Positions 1-5,753 of a stretch of 5,840 nucleotides of DNA are shown here, piece by piece (positions within the stretch are counted from its first letter, which is position 1; every line of letters begins with the position of its first letter). The position numbers and the translations under genes were made by a program. The DNA is taken from the NCBI GenBank assembly GCA_937868025.1, contig CALMLJ010000167.1, forward strand, positions 1 to 5,840, in the 5' to 3' direction. Below the pieces are notes generated by a model. It was not told the DNA's origin. It ran no database searches and saw nothing but the letters and a program-made list of their open reading frames with translations. The stretch comes from an uncultured Acidimicrobiaceae bacterium (GTDB lineage Bacteria; Actinomycetota; Acidimicrobiia; Acidimicrobiales; Microtrichaceae).

Positions 1-791
1 GTGAAGGCCGGCGGCGGGAACACCATGCGCGACACCCCCAGCTCGACGAGCGCCTGGCGCTTCTCGGGCGACATCGCGGCACCGGTGGTGATCTCGATCG
101 CATCGGGATCACGGCCCGCCGACTCGGCCGTGGTGCGCATCGTCTCGATGAGCTCGCCGAGGATCTCCTGGCGGCCGGGGAAGAACCCGTCGCCCAGTCG
201 ACCGGCCCGCCGCGCCGCGGCATGGGAGTGACCACCAACCACGATGGGCGGCGAACCGTCATGGGGCTTGGGGAACGACATGACCCGCTCCCAGTTCACG
301 AACTCGCCGGCGAACGACGTCTCCTCGGTCGTCCACATCTCCCGCAACGCTGCGATGTACTCGTCGGTCCGTTGCCCACGACGATCGAACGGGACCCCCA
401 GCGCATCGAACTCCTCCTCCAACCAGCCCACCCCGATACCGAGCTCGACACGGCCCTTCGACAACGCGTCGAGGGTGGCCACCTCCTTGGCCAGCACCGC
501 CGGGTTGCGTTGCGGAAGGATCAACACCCCCGTGCCGAGCCTCACCTTCGACGAGTTCGCCGCCACCCACGTCAGCCAGATGAGCGGGTCGGGAATGGGC
601 GAGTCCTCCGAGCCCGGCATCTTGCCGGTCGAGCTGTAGGGGTACTCCGACTCGTAGCCCCCAGGGACCAACACGTGCTCGACCGTCCACACCGACTCGA
701 CGCCGTGGGCATCACACGCCTCGGCCAACGCGACCGCGCCCTCCGCAGTTCCGAGGGGTCCGGTATTGGCGAAGACGATCCCGTAGCGCAT
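1..791 (-). CDS. LLM-class F420-dependent type oxidoreductase (C-terminus cut by window edge)
   Basis: Reading the minus strand from the ATG at 791 gives 263 uninterrupted codons that run off the left edge. The protein has the luciferase-like monooxygenase TIM-barrel pattern. It starts MRYGIVFANTGPLG, has WTVEHVLVP near residues 35-43, and VRLGTGVLILPQRNPAVLAK at 83-102. VATLDALSKGRVELGIGVGW follows at 104-123, then a DEYI..LR.MWT segment (143-154), PPIVVGG at 181-187 and RRAGRLGDGFFP at 194-205. This order matches the 'probable F420-dependent oxidoreductase, Rv2161c-type' group, whose members are usually about 280-300 residues, so perhaps 20-40 residues are missing. Such enzymes are cytosolic and pass hydride between reduced F420 and an organic substrate. 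The substrate cannot be read from the sequence, and FMN use is not excluded. The start is supported by the N-terminal barrel strand and by a TAGGGT box six bases before the ATG. There is no good Shine-Dalgarno sequence. Confidence 0.9.
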   Translation of the reverse strand, partial: MRYGIVFANTGPLGTAEGAVALAEACDAHGVESVWTVEHVLVPGGYESEYPYSSTGKMPGSEDSPIPDPLIWLTWVAANSSKVRLGTGVLILPQRNPAVLAKEVATLDALSKGRVELGIGVGWLEEEFDALGVPFDRRGQRTDEYIAALREMWTTEETSFAGEFVNWERVMSFPKPHDGSPPIVVGGHSHAAARRAGRLGDGFFPGRQEILGELIETMRTTAESAGRDPDAIEITTGAAMSPEKRQALVELGVSRMVFPPPAF

Positions 792-797
792 CCCGCG

Positions 798-803
798 ACC
801 CTA
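798..803 (-). promoter_or_regulatory. Candidate leaderless -10 box for the oxidoreductase gene
   Basis: On the minus strand TAGGGT is followed by six bases (CGCGGG) and then the ATG at 791. Actinobacterial promoters commonly carry a TANNNT -10 box six to seven bases before the transcription start. Here that would put the start at or next to the ATG and give a leaderless mRNA. This fits the lack of a clear ribosome-binding site. I see no convincing -35 hexamer at the usual distance. Confidence 0.45.
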
Positions 804-870
804 CTTCGGCAGCCTCGGCCACCTCCGGGGAAGCGGCGACCGCCTGGCTCGAACTCCGCACGGACCGCGA

Positions 871-876
871 GACTGT
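871..876 (+). promoter_or_regulatory. Weak -10-like box for the Rieske-like membrane protein gene
   Basis: GACTGT lies seven bases before the ATG at 884, the same arrangement as the two TAGGGT boxes in this window. It keeps only the two best conserved positions of TANNNT (A at 2, T at 6). The sequence just before the ATG has no strong Shine-Dalgarno match, so leaderless expression is possible. The 92-base gap 792-883 between the two divergent genes would then hold both promoters. I see no clear operator or inverted repeat in it. Confidence 0.2.
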
Positions 877-883
877 ACGAGCC

Positions 884-1387
884 ATGCCGATCGAACGCCG
901 CAGCTCCAGCGCCCAGATCCGATCGATCCTGATCGCGATCGTCACCGTCGTGTTCGTCGCCACGCTCGGCTACGCCGTGTTCCGCGCCGCGACCGGCCAG
1001 AAGACCTCGGTCACCAAGGGCTCCGACGGCGGACGGTGGAACACCGGGACGGCACAGACCAAGGCCGACGAGATCGCCGAGCGCGGGCCGATCCTCATTC
1101 CCGATCCGGCCGGTGCGCAGCGCCTCCCCATCTACATCAGCCACCTCGGCAACGACCCCGACACCGGCTGGTACGTCTTCGAGGCGCGACCGCCCGACGC
1201 GCCCGACGACTGCTTCATCTCTTGGGACCGTGATGCCGAGGAGTTCACGGCACCGTGCGTCGACGACACCTATCCCGCCGACGGCGACGGCCTCCGCAAC
1301 TTCGAGGCAACGGTCACGAAGGACGGTGACCTCATCATCGACTTCACCCCCGGGCCGACAACGACCACCACGAGCAGCCCCGAATAA
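884..1387 (+). CDS. Membrane-anchored protein with a degenerate, cluster-less Rieske-like domain
   Basis: This is a 167-residue protein. Residues 1-12 are basic. A hydrophobic segment (about 13-34, ILIAIVTVVFVATLGYAVF) looks like an uncleaved N-terminal anchor with the rest outside. The tail 156-167 is Thr/Ser-rich. Residues 110-134 match the second half of a Rieske [2Fe-2S] domain in register. Cys110 is followed by Trp at +4, Phe at +11, Pro-Cys at +14/+15, Tyr at +20 and Gly at +24, as in the C-x3-W-x6-F-x-CPC-HGS-x-Y-x3-G pattern of bc1/b6f Rieske proteins. All four ligand positions are changed: Asp105 and Pro107 stand for the first Cys/His pair, Ala123 and Val126 for the second. Only the two cysteines that form the Rieske disulfide remain (110 and 125). 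I infer a Rieske fold without a cluster, so a non-redox role such as a structural or binding domain. No specific function can be assigned. There is no partner gene on the same strand before the ABC-F leader. Confidence 0.75.
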   Translation: MPIERRSSSAQIRSILIAIVTVVFVATLGYAVFRAATGQKTSVTKGSDGGRWNTGTAQTKADEIAERGPILIPDPAGAQRLPIYISHLGNDPDTGWYVFEARPPDAPDDCFISWDRDAEEFTAPCVDDTYPADGDGLRNFEATVTKDGDLIIDFTPGPTTTTTSSPE

Positions 1388-1391
1388 TCGC

Positions 1392-1422
1392 TGGACTGGT
1401 CGCGCCCACCGAGGGGTAGGGT
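1392..1422 (+). promoter_or_regulatory. Candidate promoter for the ABC-F gene
   Basis: A TAGGGT -10-like box (1417-1422) is preceded, after 19 bases, by TGGACT (1392-1397), which matches TTGACA at four of six positions. The predicted transcription start is at 1429-1430, on or beside a GTG. That gives a leader of about 120 bases before the ABC-F start codon. The same TAGGGT box precedes the oxidoreductase gene on the other strand. The box is good; the -35 and its spacing are marginal. Confidence 0.45.
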
Positions 1423-1429
1423 CGTCCTC

Positions 1430-1441
1430 GTGAAGATCTGA
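1430..1441 (+). other. Possible leaderless three-codon leader ORF (GTG AAG ATC TGA)
   Basis: A GTG lies seven bases after the TAGGGT box, exactly where transcription would begin, and is followed by two sense codons and TGA (Met-Lys-Ile-stop). If real it would be a minimal leader peptide translated from the 5' end of the ABC-F mRNA. Very short leader ORFs before ribosome-protection ABC-F genes are known to sense drug-stalled ribosomes. A three-codon ORF also arises easily by chance, so only its position argues for it. Confidence 0.25.
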
Positions 1442-1490
1442 GCGAGCGTCCCATCCCGCGTCTGACCGACCCGACCCTGCTGTCCATGCA

Positions 1491-1521
1491 GCGGCATCGG
1501 AATCCGGTCCGCGGATGCCGC
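1491..1521 (+). promoter_or_regulatory. Strong stem-loop in the ABC-F leader
   Basis: GCGGCATC (1491-1498) and GATGCCGC (1514-1521) are perfect 8-base inverted repeats. The stem can continue with GGA (1499-1501) against TCC (1508-1510) across a three-base bulge, leaving a six-base loop (1502-1507). It lies between the candidate transcription start and the ABC-F ribosome-binding site. No T-run follows, so it is not a classical intrinsic terminator. It could be an attenuator element, an mRNA-stabilising hairpin or part of a larger switch. Confidence 0.5.
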
Positions 1522-1540
1522 CCGCCGTCCACGTTCCTCG

Positions 1541-1545
1541 GGAGG
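1541..1545 (+). promoter_or_regulatory. Shine-Dalgarno sequence of the ABC-F gene
   Basis: GGAGG, extended to GGGAGG from 1540, lies four bases before the ATG at 1550. It is the strongest ribosome-binding site in the window and fixes the ABC-F start. It contrasts with the two genes to the left, which lack one. Confidence 0.8.
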
Positions 1546-1549
1546 TCCC

Positions 1550-3238
1550 ATGACCTTGCACGCTCACCCCTTCTCCCCCACCGACCCCGTCGTCGCCGCG
1601 ACCAACGACCCAGCGACCGAACCCGCCATCGCGTCGGTCGAGATCCGGGGCGCCGGTCTGTCCAAGGCCTTCGGCCCCGTCCAGGTCTTCGACGACGTCT
1701 CCCTCGTGGCCGCGCCCGGCCACCGGCTCGGCATCGTCGGTGAGAACGGTGCCGGCAAGTCGACCCTGCTCGCGATCCTGTGCGGCACGCTCGAGGCGGA
1801 CCTCGGCGACGTCCACCGGCCGGCCGGCGTCGGGTACCTGCATCAGGAGTTCCCGTTCCCGCCGGACACCGACGTGGCCACCGTGATCGAGGCGGCCCTC
1901 GCCCCGGCGCGCGCCATCGAAGCGGAGCTGAGTGCAGCGGCATCCGCGCTCGGCGACGTCGACGACGCCGGAGCGAGCCGACGGTACGAGCTTGCGCTCG
2001 CGGCGGCAGAGCGGGCCGACGTGTGGAATGCCGATCACCGCGCCGACGAGGTGGTCACGGGGCTCGGCCTGCAACGGGTCGACCCGGGACGGACCATCGG
2101 CTCCCTGTCGGGCGGAGAACGCACCCGGCTCGAGCTCGCGACGCTGCTCATCGCCCACCCACCGGCGATGGTGCTCGACGAACCGACCAACCACCTCGAC
2201 GACGAGGCCATCGACTTCCTGACCCGGTTCCTCGTGGCGTTCCCCGGGCCGGTGGTGACCGCGAGCCACGACCGCTTGTTCCTCGAACAGGTGTGCACCG
2301 GCATCGTCGACCTCGACGGCGGACGCGACGGCGCCGCCCGCACCTACGGCGGCTCCTTCGAGCGGTACCTCGACCTCAAGGCCAAGGAACGAGCCCGGTG
2401 GGCCCAGCAGTACGCCGACGAACAGGACCAGCTCGACCGACTCCGCCACGACATCACCCACGTCGCGCCCAACGTCGCCCACAACGCCCCCAGGACCGAC
2501 AACGACAAGTTCATCCACCACTTCAAGGGCGGACGGGTCAACAACCAGATCTCGCGTCGGTTGCGGAACGCCCGGGAGCGACTCGACGAACTCGAGGAGC
2601 GACAGGTCCGCAGGCCGCCGGTCGCCCTGCACTTCGAGGCGCCGACGACAACCGGCACCCAGTCGTTCGAACCGCTGATCGGCGCCGTCGGTGTCTCGGT
2701 CGAGCACCGGCTCGCCCGGGTCGACGTCGCGGTCGATGCGCAGACCCGCCTGCTCGTCACCGGAGCGAACGGGGTCGGGAAGTCGACACTGCTCGCAGCA
2801 CTCGCTCGGCGCACACCGACGACGACCGGCACCGTCACCTGGCGCAAGGGACTCCGCATCGGGTACCTCCCCCAAGACGTCGTGTTCGACGACCCCGACC
2901 TCACGGCGGAACGCGCCTTCGACGCAGTGGCCCGCGGCGTGACCCTCACCGACCTCGGACTGCTCTCGGGGAGCGACCTCTCGCGACCGCTGGGTCAGCT
3001 CAGCGTCGGTCAGCGTCGACGGGTGGCCCTCGGATGCATCGTGGCCAATCGCCCCCACGTCCTCGTGATGGACGAGCCCACCAACCACCTCTCGCTGACC
3101 CTCGCCGAGGAGTTGGAGGAAGCGCTGATGACCACGCTCGGCGCCGTCATCGTCGCCAGCCACGACCGCTGGCTACGGCGCCGCTGGGACGGGGACGAGC
3201 TCCGCCTCGAGCGAGCGGGCGCCGGTGAGGAGAACTGA
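1550..3238 (+). CDS. ABC-F family ATPase, probable antibiotic-resistance-type ribosomal protection protein
   Basis: This 562-residue protein has two ATP-binding domains in one chain and no membrane segment, the ABC-F layout. Domain 1 shows Walker A GENGAGKST (64-72), Q-loop Gln99, signature LSGGE (186-190), Walker B MVLDEPTNHLD (207-217, Glu211) and switch His240. Domain 2 shows Walker A GANGVGKST (405-413), Gln442, signature LSVGQ (484-488), Walker B VLVMDEPTNHLS (504-515, Glu509) and His538. The charged linker between them (about 275-355, coiled-coil-like with a DNDKF...FKGGR..NQ stretch at 317-333) is the part that reaches the ribosomal P site and peptidyl-transferase centre. Such proteins bind the ribosomal E site and displace bound drugs. 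LSVGQ with DEPTNHLS in domain 2 recalls, from memory, actinobacterial TlrC/OleB-like resistance proteins rather than housekeeping EttA. The drug class cannot be read off. The start is set by GGAGG four bases upstream. Residues 1-28 are a non-conserved extension. The C-terminus ends soon after domain 2. Confidence 0.93.
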   Translation: MTLHAHPFSPTDPVVAATNDPATEPAIASVEIRGAGLSKAFGPVQVFDDVSLVAAPGHRLGIVGENGAGKSTLLAILCGTLEADLGDVHRPAGVGYLHQEFPFPPDTDVATVIEAALAPARAIEAELSAAASALGDVDDAGASRRYELALAAAERADVWNADHRADEVVTGLGLQRVDPGRTIGSLSGGERTRLELATLLIAHPPAMVLDEPTNHLDDEAIDFLTRFLVAFPGPVVTASHDRLFLEQVCTGIVDLDGGRDGAARTYGGSFERYLDLKAKERARWAQQYADEQDQLDRLRHDITHVAPNVAHNAPRTDNDKFIHHFKGGRVNNQISRRLRNARERLDELEERQVRRPPVALHFEAPTTTGTQSFEPLIGAVGVSVEHRLARVDVAVDAQTRLLVTGANGVGKSTLLAALARRTPTTTGTVTWRKGLRIGYLPQDVVFDDPDLTAERAFDAVARGVTLTDLGLLSGSDLSRPLGQLSVGQRRRVALGCIVANRPHVLVMDEPTNHLSLTLAEELEEALMTTLGAVIVASHDRWLRRRWDGDELRLERAGAGEEN

Positions 3239-3261
3239 ACTCGGGCGGGGCCGGAGCGGGA
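3239..3261. other. 23-base gap between convergent stop codons
   Basis: The ABC-F and glycosyltransferase genes end tail to tail here. The gap is G-rich and has no stem followed by a T-run on either strand. I see no intrinsic terminator, so termination is likely Rho-dependent or the transcripts overlap. Confidence 0.6.
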
Positions 3262-4263
3262 TCAGGACGCGAGCTGCGCCGCGATGTCGGCGGCGATGGC
3301 GGGCCGAAGGTGGCGATCGGCGAGCTTGCCGACCACCTCGAACACGCGGTTGATCGCCAGTTGCCGGTAGCCGGCGGACCGGTCCATCACGAGGTCGACT
3401 CCCTCGACGTCGGCGTCGCGTTCGGCGGAACGACCCTGGGCCGCCCAGATCGCATCGGCCCGGTGATAGGTGAACATGCGGCCCGGGTTCGTAGCCTCGA
3501 CGAGACGCCGCAGCTCCTCGCTCCCGGTGCCCTCGATGGCAATCTCGGTGAGCCGAACCCGCGACTCGGCCATGTTCGCTGCTCGGGTCGAGTGGCCGAC
3601 GCGGTAGTAGTAGTTGGCCTGGGCGACACGAACGGGTGCCGGCGAACCGGGCGCGAACGCGACCTGGAGGTAGAAGGCGAGGTCCTCCCCCGCCGACAGG
3701 CCCTCGGGGAACCGGATCGCACGACGTTCGAGCAGGTCGCGGCGAATGAACGCCCGCATGTGGCACTCGCGGTCGCGGAACCAGGGCCCCAATCGCAACG
3801 GGTGGGTGCCTCCCATCCACCAGCTGACCCGACTCACGTATCGCTGGCCGAGCGACACCGAGCCATCCGGCTGTGGGGTGAACTCGATGAGGTCGTCGGT
3901 GAACGCGTCAACCGCCGGGTAGCGGCGTGAGGCTGCCACCAGCTCTCGCAGCCGACCTCGGAACCACAGGTCGTCGGCGTCCATCGGACACACCCACGTT
4001 CCGCGGGCGACGTCGAGGCCGGCATTGCGCGCCGCCGACCGACCGACGTTGGCGCCGAGGAGCAGCGGCCGGACCCGCTCGTCGCGTTCGGCGAACTCGA
4101 GCAGGACGTCCTGGGTGGCATCGGTGGAGCCGTTCTCCGCAACGATGACCTCGAAGTCGCCGAACGTCTGGTCGAGGATCGAGCGGAGCGTCGTGGCAAG
4201 GTAGGGCTCCGCGTTGTACGCCGGGATGACGACGGAGACGAAGGGGTCAGGTGAAGAGCTCAA
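3262..4263 (-). CDS. Family 2 glycosyltransferase (GT-A fold)
   Basis: This 333-residue protein opens with the GT2 strand VSVVIPAYNAEPYL (9-22). It has the nucleotide-binding ENGSTDAT (43-50), NVGRSAARNAGL (72-83) and a metal-binding DXD-type motif in PMDADD (93-98: Asp95, Asp97, Asp98). GEDLAF (192-197) supplies the acidic residue expected for the catalytic base region. The catalytic domain spans about 8-225, and the helical remainder has no membrane segment, so it is probably cytosolic or peripheral. Family members transfer a sugar from a nucleotide sugar to cell-surface glycans or lipids; donor and acceptor are unknown here. The start is TTG, since no ATG or GTG lies before the first conserved strand. 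AAGGA eight bases upstream supports it. The gene overlaps the end of the ligase gene by 17 bases, so the two are probably translationally coupled. It converges with the ABC-F gene. Confidence 0.9.
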   Translation of the reverse strand: MSSSPDPFVSVVIPAYNAEPYLATTLRSILDQTFGDFEVIVAENGSTDATQDVLLEFAERDERVRPLLLGANVGRSAARNAGLDVARGTWVCPMDADDLWFRGRLRELVAASRRYPAVDAFTDDLIEFTPQPDGSVSLGQRYVSRVSWWMGGTHPLRLGPWFRDRECHMRAFIRRDLLERRAIRFPEGLSAGEDLAFYLQVAFAPGSPAPVRVAQANYYYRVGHSTRAANMAESRVRLTEIAIEGTGSEELRRLVEATNPGRMFTYHRADAIWAAQGRSAERDADVEGVDLVMDRSAGYRQLAINRVFEVVGKLADRHLRPAIAADIAAQLAS

Positions 4264-5746
4264 CGAGCCGTTCCTTCTGCACTTTCTCGGTGCCGGTGCG
4301 CGGAAGCTCGTCGACCACGATCACCCGCCGCGGCGCCTTGTACGCCGCGAGGCGCTCCGCGGCCCACGCCGCGATCTCGTCGCCGTCGACCTTGGCCCGG
4401 CGTCGCACGCGCACCGCCGCTGCGGGGACCTCACCCAGCTTCGCGTCGGGAATGCCCACCACCGAAGCCTCCACGACGTCGGGATGCTCCTCGAGCAGTG
4501 TCTCGACCTCCAGCGGGTACACCGAATAGCCGCCCGACTTCACCGTGTGCTTGCGCCGACCGCAGAACATCACGGTGCCGAGCGGACCGACGCGAACCAG
4601 GTCGCCGGTGCGGAGCCAACCGTCCTCGGTGACGGCTGCCTCCGTCGCGGCCGGGGCGTTCCAGTAGCCGGTGAGGACGCCGGGACCACGCACCCACAAC
4701 TCGCCCAGACCGCCCATCGAGACCTCGGCGTCGGACTCGTCGACCACCCGGAACTTGTAGCCGGGCAGCCGGAACCCGACCGTTTCGCCGACGCCGAGCG
4801 GCAGGTACGGCGGCGACACCTTCGCCGCGACACCGCCTCCCACCTCGACCATCCCGTAGCCCTCCACGAACAGCGCCTCCCCCAGGTCGCCGACGAGGGG
4901 AACGTGGAGCGACGCTCCGAACTTCTTGAACGAACGTGCGAGCTCCGACGGCATGACGTCGGCGCCCGACATCCACACCCGCACGCTCTTCAGATCGTGG
5001 CGGTCGGCGCCGGCCTCGAGCATCATCCGGTACATCGCCGGGACCCCGACGAACCCGCTGCAGCGGCGGGATTCGATCGCGTTGAGCACGTCGTTGGGGC
5101 GGAACCGTCGCATGAAGTACACGGGAAGGGCGGCGGTGGCGAGACCCACCAGCGTGGCAAACCCCATGATGTGGGCGACCGGCAACGCCACGACGACCTC
5201 GTCGTGACGAAGCTGGACCGGCCAGAGCGCCGCTGCCGCCGACTGACCCACGAGTGCCCGGTGGGTGAGCGCGACCCCCTTGGGCTTGCCGGTCGTGCCG
5301 GACGTGTAGAACAGCGCCGCGACGTCGGACGTCGCCGGTGTTGCCGGATCGCACGCCGGGGCCCCGGGATCGAGATCGCCGGCGTCCTTCACGACGAACG
5401 AGGCGCCGCTGTCGGCGATCACGTGGTCGATCTCGGCCGGTCGCATCTGCGGGTTGACCGGCACCGGCAGCCCGCCGGCGCGCGAGACCGCCAGGCAGAG
5501 GAGGAACTGCTCGTAGGAGTTCGGGGTGGCCAACACCACCCGGTCGCCCGGCGCGATCGAGGCCGCGATGCCATTGGACCAGCGTTCGACGCACCGAGCC
5601 GCGTCCGCGAAGGTCAGTCGCTCGCCGCCGAACTCGTCGACGAGCACCCGATCACCCCACAGGTCGGCGAGCCGCGCCGCGAAGTCGGCGAGGGTCAGTC
5701 GGCGGCGCACAGCCAGATCGATGCGTTGGAGTTGGTTGAACGTCAT
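4247..5746 (-). CDS. Class I adenylate-forming enzyme (acyl/aryl-CoA ligase type)
   Basis: This 499-residue protein activates a carboxylic acid with ATP, most likely then passing it to CoA. The core motifs are in order: YTSGTTGKPKG (147-157, P-loop), LPVAHIMGF (188-196), GYGMVE (296-301), GWLRTGDL (376-383 with Asp382), GRRKHTVKSGGYSVYP (396-411, hinge) and PRTGTEKVQK (482-491 with the catalytic Lys488). The length is normal for a stand-alone ligase, and there is no carrier domain or membrane segment. The hinge motif carries His400 where Asp is common after the Lys, and Glu487 replaces the usual Gly before Lys488. The catalytic residues are intact, so activity is expected. The acid cannot be predicted: fatty, aryl or other short acids are possible. 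The ATG at 5746 is seven bases after the preceding stop and has only a weak Shine-Dalgarno sequence, consistent with readthrough from the upstream gene. The glycosyltransferase start lies inside its last codons. Confidence 0.92.
   Translation of the reverse strand: MTFNQLQRIDLAVRRRLTLADFAARLADLWGDRVLVDEFGGERLTFADAARCVERWSNGIAASIAPGDRVVLATPNSYEQFLLCLAVSRAGGLPVPVNPQMRPAEIDHVIADSGASFVVKDAGDLDPGAPACDPATPATSDVAALFYTSGTTGKPKGVALTHRALVGQSAAAALWPVQLRHDEVVVALPVAHIMGFATLVGLATAALPVYFMRRFRPNDVLNAIESRRCSGFVGVPAMYRMMLEAGADRHDLKSVRVWMSGADVMPSELARSFKKFGASLHVPLVGDLGEALFVEGYGMVEVGGGVAAKVSPPYLPLGVGETVGFRLPGYKFRVVDESDAEVSMGGLGELWVRGPGVLTGYWNAPAATEAAVTEDGWLRTGDLVRVGPLGTVMFCGRRKHTVKSGGYSVYPLEVETLLEEHPDVVEASVVGIPDAKLGEVPAAAVRVRRRAKVDGDEIAAWAAERLAAYKAPRRVIVVDELPRTGTEKVQKERLVELFT
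4272..4276 (-). promoter_or_regulatory. Shine-Dalgarno sequence for the TTG-started glycosyltransferase
   Basis: On the minus strand AAGGA (within GAAGGAA, 4271-4277) lies eight bases before the TTG at 4263, inside the last codons of the ligase gene. It decides the start, since no other start codon precedes the first conserved GT2 strand in that frame. Confidence 0.6.
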
Positions 5747-5753
5747 GGCGGTG

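Larger units (their letters stand above)
1464..1547 (+). promoter_or_regulatory. Possible Shine-Dalgarno-sequestering helix in the ABC-F leader
   Basis: GACC (1464-1467) can pair with GGTC (1544-1547), and CCCGA (1470-1474) with TCGGG (1538-1542). The two helices are separated by a small internal loop (GA opposite A). Together they make nine pairs that bury the whole GGGAGG Shine-Dalgarno sequence of the ABC-F gene. The 1491-1521 hairpin would be nested inside. Such a fold would keep the gene closed until something disrupts it. In a GC-rich leader a match of this size can occur by chance. Confidence 0.3.

Noticed and set aside
222..932. Plus-strand open frames over the oxidoreductase gene, including one of 236 codons
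   Set aside because: They contain no domain, and the minus strand gives an uninterrupted, clearly recognisable luciferase-like enzyme.
1430..1441. The string AAGATCTGA shared by the mini-ORF and the end of the helicase-like gene (5754-5762, minus strand)
   Set aside because: Nine bases shared at two gene or ORF ends, with different flanks; most likely coincidence.
572..3163. An 863-codon open frame on the minus strand antisense to the ABC-F, membrane-protein and oxidoreductase genes
   Set aside because: It crosses three well-supported genes, is low-complexity in Gly, Val, Arg and Asp, shows no family motif, and is explained by the high GC content suppressing stops.
1780..3228. A 482-codon plus-strand frame inside the ABC-F gene
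   Set aside because: It is very rich in Arg and Pro, the typical +1 shadow of a GC-rich gene; the other frame carries all Walker and signature motifs.
3239..3261. A possible bidirectional terminator between the convergent genes
   Set aside because: The gap is G-rich but has no stem with a T-run on either strand.
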